Assembly: GCA_963580455.1 (NCBI GenBank)
Contig: OY756958.1
Coordinates: 28,222,501-28,286,500 of the forward strand
Direction: 5' to 3'
Source of the DNA: Euonymus europaeus
Taxonomy: Eukaryota > Streptophyta > Magnoliopsida > Celastrales > Celastraceae
DNA: 64,000 nucleotides
This document shows, in pieces, positions 48,489-61,196 of this stretch. A model generated the notes under the pieces. The model did not search any database and was not told where the DNA came from. It saw nothing but the letters and a program-made list of their open reading frames with translations. Both the position numbers and the translations under genes were made by a program. Positions within the stretch are counted from its first letter, which is position 1, and every line of letters starts with the position of its first letter.

Positions 48489-49189
48489 CATATATACCAT
48501 CAATAAAATGCAATGCTGCCTTCTGCACATACAGAGCCACTCTTAGCTTTTCCTGGACATACACAAGGATGTTATAAGAAGAAGTGCAAGATGTTGTAAA
48601 TTTTCAATCAAACAGTTGTCTTATTTATTTATAACAAAGTATAAACATACGACGTAAATCCCAGATTCTTGGATCGTCCCAAATAAGTAAGCGGCTAATC
48701 TTTATTATGAAAAGATCCAACAATGTGCAGCAATCACACGCACAGACAACACAACACAATCTGCCAATTGCCCCTGCCTAGTATGGCCATGGAAATCTTG
48801 GCTTCTTCCTCATGTTGTTCTTATTTCCTTTACATGTTACGGTTTATGTACTACGTACGCACCCCAGAGAAACATGATGTAGTCATTAGTCATAGATATC
48901 ATAATTTTATGTCCTTTTTTTATTGAGGAAATTTCTGGATCTACATAAGTTAATCACACATGGGTATAGCTCATGAATAGGAGGGAAAAGAGATCGAGAA
49001 AAAGAAAACTAGAACCTGGATGATTTTACGCTTTCTTTGGGCTTCAGCGCGCTTGGCAAGATCTGCAACCATGCGAAATCTCCGGCGAGGGTTCTTGACG
49101 ACAGAAACTGCACATCTCCATCTCCTTAAGGCTTCCTCTGATGGCCTCTTGGCCTCCACCTCAAAGTTCTTTCTCAAGTAGTTCTCCAT
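45234..49189 (-). CDS. ACA: Autoinhibited type IIB Ca2+-ATPase (ACA1/ACA2/ACA7-like)
   Basis: This P-type pump exports Ca2+ from the cytosol at an internal or plastid/plasma membrane and is regulated by an N-terminal calmodulin-binding autoinhibitor. Six coding exons (49189–49016, 48552–48498, 48376–46440, 46343–46185, 46097–45926, 45850–45234) give 1037 aa. The N-terminus [20 protein letters not shown] with [18 protein letters not shown] is the basic calmodulin-binding region. PEGLP (about 410) sits in TM4. The phosphorylated Asp is in DKTGT (about residue 453). KGASE binds nucleotide, and [11 protein letters not shown] and [19 protein letters not shown] are present. Exon 3 starts at TGCAG|CTGG. 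An upstream TAG acceptor would hit a stop. The target membrane is not decidable from sequence. Confidence 0.95.
48440..48487 (+). repeat. (TA)n(GA)n compound microsatellite in ACA intron 2
   Basis: About 13 TA units pass directly into about 11 GA units. The tract fills much of the 121-bp intron 2 (48497–48377) of the Ca2+-ATPase, close to its donor. Confidence 0.9.
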
Positions 49190-50123
49190 GAATTGATTTC
49201 AGGATCTGAAACAAACAAATGAAGAAGACACATGCAGTAGTAATACTAGCCTTGGTTTTTATTTGCAGGGGAAATGTTCAAACATTAATCCCGTATATGG
49301 CGGGAGAGGAGGAGCAAGAGCTGCAATAATATATGCAATAGCCTCAGCCTACAGACTGTGTCTATCTATATATGATGAGGGTCGCATATTTGCATGCATC
49401 AATATATATATATATATATGAGTAAATATTTATTAATTCTTCATGTATAGCACATAATAAAGTTATAACCCTATATGATACAAGTATACTTATAAATTAA
49501 TTTATGTTTGATTTTCATGTATTTTTTTTTTGGAAAAACAGTAATTAATCCCGATTTTTTTTTAAATCACTTGACAAAAAATAAATGAAAAAGACATTTT
49601 TTTGAAAAACAAAAAACAACTAGTCCCCTCAAAAAATGAAAAACAAAATACTGAAAAAATAAGGAAAAAAATAAAAAAAATAAAAAATCTGACGGAGCTT
49701 ACAATGAGTCTCGAGTCCCCTCAAACGGGCGCAAATTGATATATTTTTCGCTTCTCTCTCACGAGTCTCTTCGTCGTGATATTGATCAAGCTAGCTTCAA
49801 CGGATCTTTTTTCATGCAGACCGAGCTTTCTCTTGGTCGAATCTCTTTTTGAGGTACGGAATATGGATTGCTTAATCTTTTTTGTTTTTCTTAGTGTCTT
49901 TTATCATGGTTTTTGAGGTTGCGATGGTGCTCGTAGCTTGCTTTCAGCGGTATAGCCTCTGTGGTGCTGTTTATGGTGATTAGCAAATGTAAATTATTCA
50001 TTCCGGGTAGTCTCCTATTCGATTCAAAACAAGAAGCCATATTGTCGTCCTCCACAGATAAAAAAAAAACGTAATGTGATTCTCAGATTGATCAATCATA
50101 TCAAGAAAGGTGAGGCAATAAGG
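49190..50123. promoter_or_regulatory. Divergent spacer between ACA and the class 3 lipase
   Basis: This 934-bp region holds both promoters. A (TA)n tract lies near 49402–49419 and A-rich low-complexity sequence at 49530–49690. On the plus strand a likely lipase leader intron runs from TTTTTGAG|GTACGG (about 49853) to CCACAG (about 50056). No gene is seen. Confidence 0.45.
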
Positions 50124-53100
50124 ATGTCAACGTTCAAGAGCCTGAGATTTAGCGCCGTAATATTGGGACTGTGCAATTTGGCGGTGTTGATCGTTGGAGG
50201 GTATCTCGTGTTCCTTTCTTGTGACCGTGGAAGGATGGTCCCCGTCCTGGCTATTTCCTTGGCTGGTGCGGTCAAAATCTTCGCAATGGTCCGCTCTGCA
50301 CTCGCACAGCAAGCCACCGCCAGGACAATTCTTGATTCTCCCCAAGAAACCACAGTTGCCGACACAGTCATTCGCCTTCAAAGACGTGTATGTATCTGTT
50401 TTCTCTCAATTTCCTTTACTTATTCTTAATTGCAGCTGAGATTGTGTTCTTCAAAGACGGGTGTATTTTTAATTAGGGGATGGAAAATTTATTGTGATTA
50501 TATGGCATATAAAGCCTGTTGGAGAGAATGGCTGCTTCAAAGTCCAGAATTTCTCTTCTGCCTTCTCTCTTCTTTGCTGTCCCTACTTGATTTATGGAGT
50601 TTGCACAATTATCATTCCCATTTAATTTGATGAAAATTGTTATCTTTTTTTGCCTGATCAGGTGAGGTACAAATCATGGCTTTGGTGGAGCCGTTTTGCC
50701 ATAGTCATTACGGTGCTGCAAGTTGTGGGTACAACTTACCTTGTGTTCCAAATAGCTAAACATATTTCTCGGGATGTAACATCCACTGATTGTCTTTTTG
50801 GTAAGTTGCTGCTTTCTTTTCTTTATCTTATAATTTAAATTTCTCATTTATACTTTTGTTTCTAAATTTACATCCATTCGAGTGATGTGTATCCTCGCAG
50901 TGAAGGGAGTATGGTTACAATCTTATATTACCCTAAATCTTTGTCCAGCCATCATGTTGCTTTGTGTGGGTGCTCACTCCTTTGCTTTATTTTTTAGCAC
51001 TTATTATATGAAAATGAATTTTACCTTGGTTTTGCTGCCAACCGGTTGACCAGTAATATGTTTGTTTTTACAAATGATATAATGGTCTGAAGTAAGTTTG
51101 TCAGACCGTGCTGTGTATGTTGCTGGCATGTAGGTTAACTGTTTTTATGTGAATTCTCTTGATATCTCTGGTTTGTTCCCTTATGGAATGGTAAAGCTCT
51201 ATTTGCCAATGTAATGCAGGGTTAGATTCAATTGGTAACCAACAAGAGCCAAAATTGCTTCTTTTATTTATGGTCATGGTTTATTTTGTTGCATTATTGC
51301 AATGTTTGGTGGGACCTGAGGTTCTACGATGGAGGTCTTTTTATGCAACCCAGGATAATGCATGGAAAGCTCATTATGAAGAGGTGTTTGATCATGGTAT
51401 ACGTGAGGCTTTGTGCTGTCTGGGACGTCTTGAATATCTGTAGGTTACTCTGCATTTTTTTGGCAATATTCTATGATCTTAATTTATGTCAGGTTTTTAG
51501 CTTTCAACTTTCTTTTCTAATTCATGTAGGAGTATATCAGAGGAAGATGAGGTTTATTCAGTGGCACAATTATTAGGGGACCTAGTTACCTATCGTGCAT
51601 CGGGAACTGGACATTTGGAACTTTTGGCAGGTTTGTTATAGTGCCTCGCAGAAACAAATTGTTTTTAGGTATTGATGTGTAATTGTATATATATATGTGA
51701 GTATGTGCGCGTATGATTTTTCTTTTGTGTTGTGTTCGATTTTTTTTATAAGGGTTCACCATGATCCGATACTAAAACAGCCTTGTCTTTCTTTTCCCCT
51801 TTATATATTGTTATTTTTCTTTTTATAGTTATAATTACAATTATGGCTTGATTTTGTTGAATCTTGCTTGACTGTCATAACTTTAATGTGGAAAATTTTA
51901 TCCTGGGGTTTTCCAATATTTAGATTGTAAGGGACTATTTACTCACACTATGAGATTGTGTTATCGAAGGGAACAGGAACTCCTTTTCACGTCAAAATCA
52001 TTTGGATGGAATTAGTAGAAAACATGGTTTTGTCAGATGCATAATGCATTTTCTACACTATAATGAGAATTCAGATCTCATGTTGACTGGTTGAGCTAGG
52101 TCATTCTGAAATTTTTATTTTTTCTTTAGTGGTGTACCAAGGAACTTTGATTAATCTTAGGTCTTTCATAATTTATTATACATTACAACCATATTAAAGA
52201 ATTAGTTTGAAACGATATCCAAATTGGCCGGGTCGAATTCGGACTCAATATCTTTAAAAATGAAAGGCTGTCTATGGCCTGGTCCTGAATCCATAACAGG
52301 AACCATCACTCAGGACTATACCCATTGTTTTAGATATGTTAAGGTAAGAATGTAAATTCCCCAATAAAGAAATGCGAGGAAATACAACTAGGAACTGCTA
52401 GGGAAATTGAGTAATGGCACAGATGTGAACGGTTTGGTGGAGTGCAAACTTGCAATTGAGTGGTGGGACTTGAGAGAGAACCCTGGTAGCGGCCACCAGG
52501 TAGCTTTTGAAAAATGATACATGTAGTACTCACGTTGTTGAATCACGTGTTAATGAGAATACCATGGCTTGTTCTTTATAAGATGTTTACTTGTCTAAAC
52601 AATAATGATATAGATAACATCTCAACTTATTTATTTCGATTTTGGCTGTTTGTATTAATTTTCTATGACTCTGGGAAATGTTACGTTTTCAGGTCTAGCA
52701 TTATTGCAGAGGCATAGTGAATCCCCCAAAAGTTACGAAGGGTTGGAGGTACCTGAAGAGCAGATTAAGTGGGCTTTCAATTTCCATAAATTTGCTGAAG
52801 GTGCTTACACGGTATGATTATATCATCTGTTTAACGTTGTCATTTTATTGTTATCTTTGTCATTTTATTTGCTACCTGATTCAGGGTCCATTACTTGACG
52901 TTGGAAGAAGTTCAATATGTTTTTCTTGTGCTTGGTTCTACCGACAAGGGGTTTTGACTCCTTGGACTCGTAACAGGTCATTTTCAACAAATATCTTACA
53001 TGTTTCATGTGTACATATTCGAATTGTTGTACTTGCACAAATTATTTTAAAAATCTTTTTGCATCTTTAAATGTTGCTGGTGCTTCACTTTTATTAATAC

Positions 53101-56100
53101 CTATTCGTTGAAACATAAGCAACTAATCTGTTTATGTATAGTTCGGGTGAGGAGGATGAATAGAGATCAATAGGATCAATTTTGACGTAGTTTAGAATTC
53201 GAAACTCTTTCATGATTAAATGAATATTTTTTGAATCTACGTTCTGCCATTTTAATTTGAAGTATATCTCTTGCTTTGCTTTATATATCGTACATGTCAA
53301 GTCCTATCGGTTTAAAGGGCTATGTTTGGTAAGTTCATTCACCCATAACTTAATTGTCACTTTTGATCTACGTATAGTTAAATTTAAATTTCCATTACTT
53401 TTTTTGGGGACCCCATATTGTAATGCTAAGATTGATGTTGCTTCAAGTTTCGGGATGGTATGATTCTTGAATTGAAGTGAAGGGAGAGCCGTGAGTCTTA
53501 TTCATTTAAAAGTGAATCGAGAATTAAACTCATCTACCAAGTTTGACGTGCGACCCATCAACTAAAGATTTTGGTTGAGATGATATCAATCAAGACCTCG
53601 TAAGCTCGTACAAATATGTCTAGTAGAAAAGGACTCCTATGTTTCAAGAAATCTAGGAATTGAGAATTTTTGTCCAAGGGTTCTTGATTTTGGGATTAAT
53701 TTGGGGGTTCGGGTTTCTGGAAAAACAATCCTAAACAAAATCTACGTAAGTAGAATTTAACTACATCATATGTTCTTTGTTATACACAATATGGTTGGAG
53801 GTTTACGTTTCCATGTGCATAGTTAAAATTCTGTAGTCAGCTTTAAATCCATTGGTATCTCTTTGCTTTGATATTTTACAATTGACACATACACTTACAT
53901 TCTTTATCCTTTTTCTTCTCAGGAGACCTAGACTCCGTGGTGATAATTGGTGGCGAGGTCATGCTGCAGCCTTTCTAAAGTATGTTGATGTGCCACCTGA
54001 AGCTCTTCGTCAGGGACGCGTTTGCCAGGTGAGTTAATTCTAATGTTGGTTAAATTAGGTGTAACAGAGTGATATTATTTGATTCTATGTTTTTTCTGGT
54101 TTACTATCCTCTTATTTTTTTTTCTGAATTTATCAGCAACTAACAATCCTATTAGATGATGAAATCAATCTTTACTTCTACCAAACCAATCATAAATGCC
54201 TGAACTTGCGTTAAACCCAAATCTTCTAGTGAGATCATGCATTTATTATTGACTCACATACCCTTTTTCGAATATCTTCAACATTCTTTAAGAGTTTGCT
54301 TGTGCTCATTTCTCGATCAAATGATAATGGTAGATCACTGATATTCTCAGTGGTTACTATATACTTACACTTCATTTCATTTTTTAGGTACTTCATGTCT
54401 GCAACTGTAGTATTTTTCGTGTTTTTCTTCATGTAACAGCAAATAAATTCATGAAGTTACACCCCACTAAAGACATCAAACACAATTCTCTATTGACTTT
54501 TAAGATTTCTTTCAGTGAGCTTTTTGTTGTCTAGATCAAGGCTTATCTTGCAAGATATGTGCAGGTAGAGTGCTACTAGATGTGGATGTCTTTGGTCAAG
54601 ACAAGGTTCACTACTGTGCCTATCAGATGTTTGATATTCTAATTCTGAATCATCGATTGACTCTTCACTTCTGGAAATGTTTCTTGTGTACTGTATGTGT
54701 TTCTTTTTAGGAGGTGAAGAGAGGGTTGGTCGGTGGTGGACGGGTTTCTTAAATCTTAAGTTCATGACTTGTGCGCATCTGTATCTTCATGTATACTTTG
54801 GCTTGTTGTCATAACATTATTGAGATTCAACAGAATAGCACTCACTTTGACTATTTATGAGGAACCATTGTTCGTATCTTCTGCTTGTGGTGCTTTTTCT
54901 TTGTCCAATATGCAATTATAGACTTTCCATAATAATCTATGCATCTGGGACTCTGGGTTATTTTTCGAGCAATCTAATTTTCTTTGTTTCAGAAAAAGTG
55001 TGAAGCTGCATACTTTGTTGTGGTTCTGCATCCTATAAGATGTGTAGTGATTGCTGTACGGGGTACTGAGACCCCTGAAGATCTAATTACTGACGGCTTA
55101 GGCAGGGAATGCCCCCTTTCTGTTGAAGACTTAGATGGATTGATAAAGTATGTTCTCTTTCTCTCGTCACTTGCATAATCTTTGCTTTCAGTAGTTTGCA
55201 TGCCTGTAACTTGTTTCTCAATAAACAAGAAAAGCAAATTTTGATGCTAAGTGTCATGGCATAAACTTTGTAATTACCTTTTTCATTCTCTAATGGTTTC
55301 GTTTCAAATATTTTCTAACTAATACAAATAATAATTGTCTTCTGTTTCGTTTGGATCAGAGTATGTTTCATAGAGTATAAGCTATCGTAAAGCATAAAAG
55401 CTAAGAATGTCTGAGAGTATGGGTGATAGAATATACGCTAACGTATACTCTCATCCAAACATGGGCTTCGTATTTTTCGAGTTTTTTGTTTAATTCACTT
55501 GGGGTTATAGTAAAAGTTTATGTTTTACAATGTTCTTGCAAATGCAATTGAAGGATTGATGCAGCTTTGACTGATTAAGAAAAGAAACCCACATGTATTG
55601 TATCAGTTGTACTTTTTTTAAGTTAATGACTAGCAGCTTAGTAAAATTTCATCGACAATGTTTGTTATCAAACTAATTGTAAAATGAATTTATTGATTCC
55701 TATTTTAGTCGAATGATTGAAATAGGCATCAATAAATTTGGTGGGTAACTCGACTGCTGAAAGTCATGGCTTGGCTCTATTTGGTGAACTAGTAAGTTTA
55801 GATATTAAGAGACCGAATATACAGCGTAGCAGTTGAACTGAAGTCCAAGGGTTTGTTTACAACTAGCAAACACTTACAATATGATTGTCAGTTATTATTT
55901 TTGTTTGTTTTAGGTTCTACGAATTGTTTTTCATTTTGTTTGAGTTTGAGGGTAGGGGCTAAGGTGGTTGGCTGGTGGAACTTTAGAGGAGGACTGCTTT
56001 GAAGTCTAAGTTGATTGAATTCTCTAATATTCTCTAATATATCAATGTGAGAGGAGGATCCGTTGAAGCTTGAAATCATTTTATCATGCACTTTCTAGAC

Positions 56101-59100
56101 GGCAACAAGATCTTAGTAGACACTGTTATAAACATATTATTTTTTTCTATGATGTATACAAAATTTGGTGATTTGATAGTTGATACACTATTAGTCCCCA
56201 ATTGGGAATTGTCTTCAACACCGCCACTGGCAGACCTGCTTATGTCTCTATGCTTTGTGGGAGGGTTTCACTCAAATTTCTATATTGATCCAACATTGTG
56301 GCCTTCACTTTTCCAAGAATTTATTTTCCTTTTCATTTTAGCCATACAAATTACTATCATGTAGTTGGAATGTCATCATTGTTTGAATTTTTCATCGCCA
56401 TGATTTGTTTTTTTGTTAAGCTGCATTTTGCACTCAAGATTGCTTGCAAAAAGGGAAAAAAAAAAGGTGCTGGACTGAACGCTTACCTCTCATTTTTTGT
56501 CTGCAGTAGCAGTTACATTGATCCTGATGTGAAACAAAGTGTGCAATCATCTTTCCCACACTACGGGCATTTTGGTATAGTTGGGGCTGCACGGGATCTT
56601 TACATGCAGATTGAAGGAAATTCTTCCAATAATGGTAAAAATTATGTCTTATTCTCCATGCTTCTCTAAACTTGTTTGATAAAATAAGTAACCCTTATAG
56701 ATGACTAAACTTTCCTTAATTTTAGGAAGATCTACAAGCTTTTTTTTATGCCTCAAACAACTTTTTTAATTCCTATAACTTTCATTTTAATAAGTTGCAT
56801 TCTTTGCATATATCAGTATGGTAGATTGTTAGTATGGTAGATTGTTTATTGCGAACATAGTGGAATGGACACAACACTGCGCAATTGGTAGTGACTTGCA
56901 CTAGAAACCTACAAGAAAAGGATGAAACATGAGAAGAAAAGAGGAAAACGAAGAACTAGAAGAGGGAAAAGCTGACTTCAATTTTTAGCTGTCAAAATAT
57001 TCATCATCAATCTATTGCTTAACAACATCCCAGGGTTTGATAAACAAAGTACATAATGAAAATGCTTGTGGAGTATAACCAAGGCCTAAGATAAAATAAA
57101 ACAATTGCAAACTTAAATAGCCTACACCCTACTTCCGATGGACAAAATTATTTCCACAAAAAATCACAAAGTAACAAAAGAAATTAAATGGTTATCAGTC
57201 ACCCAACCCCAAAGTCTGGTGTCCATAAATGTGTCCAAAATGTCTCAGTGAGGTGTCCGTGCCATGTAGACTTAAATACCTCAACTAGAAAACATCCTAT
57301 GTTTTGGCTTATGTTGTAACCATTGATTTTTTATCTTATTTCCTATTTTCTTTTTAGTTGTTTGTTTCTTTCTTTCTATGCACTTTGTTGGTGGTGGCAT
57401 ATCCCAATAATTATGAGTTGGGGACTTTTTTTATTTTTTTATTTAAAGTAGCGTTCATATTCATTAGTGGTCTATTAATGTAGAAAATGTATTTCCAAAT
57501 TACTGTCGGTGATCAAATTGTGACACATTCACTCAATTGCTTAACGAGGACATTTTGATGCTATAAATGGAAATTACTTTCTATTCACCTTGATACATTT
57601 ATCTAATTGAACGGAGTGATGCAGAACCTGAATCAACCGGCTTCCTTTCTTCATTGCTGGGAGCTGGATGTGAGTGCGATGGATATGATCTCCGTATAGT
57701 GGGACATTCCTTGGGAGGTGCCATTGCTACAATGCTAGGACTAAGAGTATGGATTCTCTCATTTGAACTGATATGCTTATCTAACTATGTTACTTGAAAT
57801 ATATTGTTTTCGGGTGCTGCTGAATGATATTTTCTGATTACCGTTGAGTTGATTAAGGGAAGCCCAATCTTCACAATAAGAAGACGTTTTTAATTACAGT
57901 AGATTTTGTCATCTTTAATTTAGTGTACAGGGAAGCTAAAATGGCTCATTTTGTGACTCTAATTTTAGTTGAAATGTAGCGCGAAGGTGATAGCTATTAG
58001 CCCTTCTTCTCTCTTTATCTTCCCATTACCTCTGTACCAATCCTTGGTGTAGACATGGGATATGAGGTGTAATGTAATGCAGACATGTGATAACTATATA
58101 AATTTGTGTTATGAATCCATTTTGGTTATGCAATAGTGCTAGTTGTCTATAGAGCATGATACTTTAACTGGTGTTTTATGAATCAAATAATTAAAAAGAT
58201 TTCTTATCATATAGAACTTAGAAAAATTTTGGCCATAAAGACCAATAATAGCCACAGACTTCAGTCATAACTCTCAATGCTGCAAGAGCCTTGAGGTAGA
58301 CCAATGGAATTAAGACTGAAGGTTAAGCCAAATTTCAGAAGTCAACCCCTCTGAATTTAAAACAACCTAATTCAAGTAGTCTAGGCTTTTGGAATATGGC
58401 AAGTCCAGTGCAGCACTACACCCTACTTTTCGGTTATACTGATGAAATACTAAGCCTTAATCTTTCTCAGGCTCTCATACTCTTATGCCTAAACCAAAAA
58501 CAAATCCAATAATTTGCTTTGTTTGAGAATTTAAAATGACAGCTTGAAGCCAAGGCAACTTGGTTGATTTGAACGTACCATGAATAGATACTTCAAAGAT
58601 TGTAAATCTTGTAAGTAAAGATAATTAAACCAAGCTCTGAATTTATTTAATTATTTGTGCACAGCTATATCGCAAATTCTCAAATTTACATGTCTATACA
58701 TATGGGGCTCTTCCTTGCGTGGACTTCATTGTTGCAAATGCATGCTCTGAATTTGTTACCAGGTTATTTGAATGCCATTAATGCTGCTAGAAGTTTCAAA
58801 GATGATGTTTTATTTTTTGCACTGAGTTACTCCTTTGCTTGTTGTGAATGTTTTGAGGTTTCTGCAGCATTGTATACAACAATGAATTTTCTGCGCGCCT
58901 TTCAGTTGGATCAATTCTAAGGCTTCGTGCAGCTGTAATTACAACACTCTCACAGGATGAAAGTACTGATACGGCCTTGATCTTCAGACTTGCACGCTCA
59001 TTTCTCAAAGCAAGCAAGTATCAATTGAATGGGACTGAGGTAAAGGATCCATCAAAGTTTCATCCCAGCGCACATGTAAAGCACCACATCTATGGGGGTC

Positions 59101-59806
59101 AGTCTTAATTAGTCTAAATATCTTGCCTTCCTGGTCCTTTACTTTGTCCTATGATCAGAAAATTCTCTTTATATTTTAATATTGGACTTCTTTGAGTGTG
59201 CATGTTTCTGATGAAAGATTATTCCCACAGGGAATTTGGAGAAGGATCAAGAGTACTCCATCTGGAATGAGAATGACAGAAAAGGACATGTTGATGATGA
59301 TGAATTTACTAATCCTATTCATGACATCATTTCTGATAACAATCCATCAGAAGATCCTATATCTAAATTCTTTGAAACTGTCCCCATATCTGAAAATAGG
59401 TCTATTAACAATCCACTGGAGATGTTTTTGGCAGGCCTTGTAGTTCATATAGTACCTCAACATGGAAACTTCAGTGTACCACTATGCAAAGACTGGATAA
59501 TCCAACGTGGGGCACATGAATACAAAGCCTATATAGCTGACAGAGAAAGCTTTAATGATATTACCGTGTCCCCATCTATGTTCCTCGACCATCTGCCTTG
59601 GAGGTACACTTGTGCATCACTTTGTTGTTATTTAATCTTCTTGCAGAAACCGTGTTTACTAGAATGTAGTATCTCTCACCATTCATTATTTGACGATTTG
59701 CATTTGATGTGCATCCCTGATTTTGAGGAAAGTGATATATTTCAGATGTCACAAAGCCATGCAAAAGGTATTGGAGGCTCGAAATGTCGAAAGCATACGT
59801 GTATGA
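50124..59806 (+). CDS. Lipase class 3 family protein (sn1-specific diacylglycerol lipase-like)
   Basis: This is a membrane-bound serine lipase predicted to cleave acylglycerols. There are fourteen coding exons: 50124–50387, 50662–50800, 51220–51439, 51530–51630, 52693–52811, 52885–52976, 53923–54028, 54993–55147, 56507–56634, 57625–57746, 58665–58762, 58868–59097, 59231–59603 and 59746–59806. All are in phase, giving 735 aa. The N-terminal 180 residues contain about four hydrophobic helices (such as AVILGLCNLAVLIVGGYLVF), as in DAG lipase alpha/beta. The catalytic domain has VVIAVRGTETPEDLITDG and the nucleophile elbow IVGHSLGGAIATMLG with Ser470. VYTYGALPCVDF follows. The ATG at 50124 was chosen because the longer upstream frame lacks an ATG. 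Substrate is inferred from family only. Confidence 0.92.
55349..55460. mobile_element. 112-bp MITE in intron 8 of the class 3 lipase gene
   Basis: GTTTGGATCAGAGTAT (55349–55364) and ATACTCTCATCCAAAC (55445–55460) are inverted repeats matching at 15 of 16 positions. The interior repeats AGAGTAT and TATAC motifs and can fold on itself. It has no coding capacity and the target duplication is unclear. Confidence 0.55.
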
Positions 59807-60404
59807 CTGAGTATAAGTTAAGTAAGCTTCATTTAACTGTGTCACTTTTTTATGGCTCCCTCGATTGATTTTGTATCTTATTGGCTTCCCGGGGAGGGGG
59901 CCTTAGGAGAAGACATTCATGAGTAATCTCACAGCTCATATTTGGTGGTCATGTAGCTGAAAGTCTTTACTCCTGAAATCAGACATTTGGTTGATATCAT
60001 CTTTTTCTTTCTACAGAAAACAAAACCTATTTCAATGTTCTTGTTCTGGACTACGCAACATTGATGGAACGATCAGCGAACATCGAAGCCAAAGCCCCTA
60101 TGCCTGCTGGTGATCTCTGTCTCTCATCACCAGTCCGCCGACCAAACGTGGATGTAATGAGAGAATTGGGGGAGGACTTAATACATTGATCAATAATAGA
60201 TTAAAATTTTGAAATTCATTCACACTACTAATAGGGTGTCGGCTTTGAAATAGGGCCTTTACTTCTCTGTTCATTCAGGTAATGAAAAGAGCTTGCCGTG
60301 AACGTGTACAGCCATCCCTTGTTCCTCACAAGCCCTCTTAACTAATTGCTCCAACTGCTGCTGAACGTAATAGGTGTTATTCAATGTTAATATATTAGGT
60401 TAAC
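59807..60404. other. 3' flank of the class 3 lipase gene
   Basis: A possible 3' UTR exon follows TTTCTACAG at about 60016. A short frame near 60030–60190 is not recognisable. No other gene is seen. Confidence 0.4.
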
Positions 60405-61196
60405 AGATTGTTCACCCGCGGACCTAACTTGCGGTCTCAAATGACGGACTTTTATTGTGGAAGGTGCATCAAACGGATGAGACTGTCACACTTGCCTCTT
60501 ACCTTTCGCCTTTGCTCTCTCTCTCTCACTTACGACGGCTGAGACTGCAAATAAACTAGAGGGTATTTCACAATAGTGGATTGCCTCTCACCTTTGCTGT
60601 GCTTGTTCCTAAATTACCTTTTGATGCTCTAATGAACAATTTGGAGGACACAATCATGAATGTTTTACCATTAAATTGGAAATGCAGAAAATGTCAATAA
60701 AACACATGGCTAATCTCAGTTTTGAGCAATTATTTCCGCTTAAAGCACTAGTTTGTTGTGTTCTATTCACAGACCCACCATAGAACTGCCTTGGCACCTG
60801 CTTCTGTACTTGATGTAATTGTGTTGGATCTACAGACATGTTGAGAGAAGAAGAATTTGAGGAAAATCAATCGAAAAAGCAGTTGATGTCGTGGTTCAGG
60901 TGCTGGTGTTAGTGGCGGCGACGTAGCTCCTGGCCACCGCTTGCAAACCCTAGTCATCTTCCTCCATAGCTGGAGTGCCAGAATAAGTGGTGGTGGTATT
61001 AGTTTTATTCACAACCACCATGGATCTGCCTTGGATGTGGAGACGAAAGTGACAGTCGACGGGCTTTGTACGTAAACAAGGGAGAAAGAAGAATTGAAAA
61101 TTGGGTCTTTTAATCTCATCCGTTCGATCAATCGCACGGTCCGTAATAAAAGTCCGTCTTTTGAGACCGCAAGTTAGGTCCGCAGGTGAGCAATCT
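60405..61196. mobile_element. 792-bp DNA-transposon-like element with about 80-bp terminal inverted repeats
   Basis: The left arm starts AGATTGTTCACCCGCGGACC. The right arm, reverse-complemented, starts AGATTGCTCACCTGCGGACC. Both continue TAACTTGCGGTCTCAAA.GAC and GGACTTTTATT through to AACGGATGAGA, about 80 bp at high identity. The interior contains two related segments around CACCATAGAACTGCCTTGG and CACCATGGATCTGCCTTGG but no recognisable transposase. Long arms suggest a Mutator-like or foldback MITE. No 9-bp target duplication was evident. Confidence 0.7.

Noticed and set aside
50076..50123. Upstream N-terminal extension of the class 3 lipase
   Set aside because: The frame is open but begins at GTG without an ATG; the first ATG is at 50124 and gives a typical hydrophobic N-terminus.
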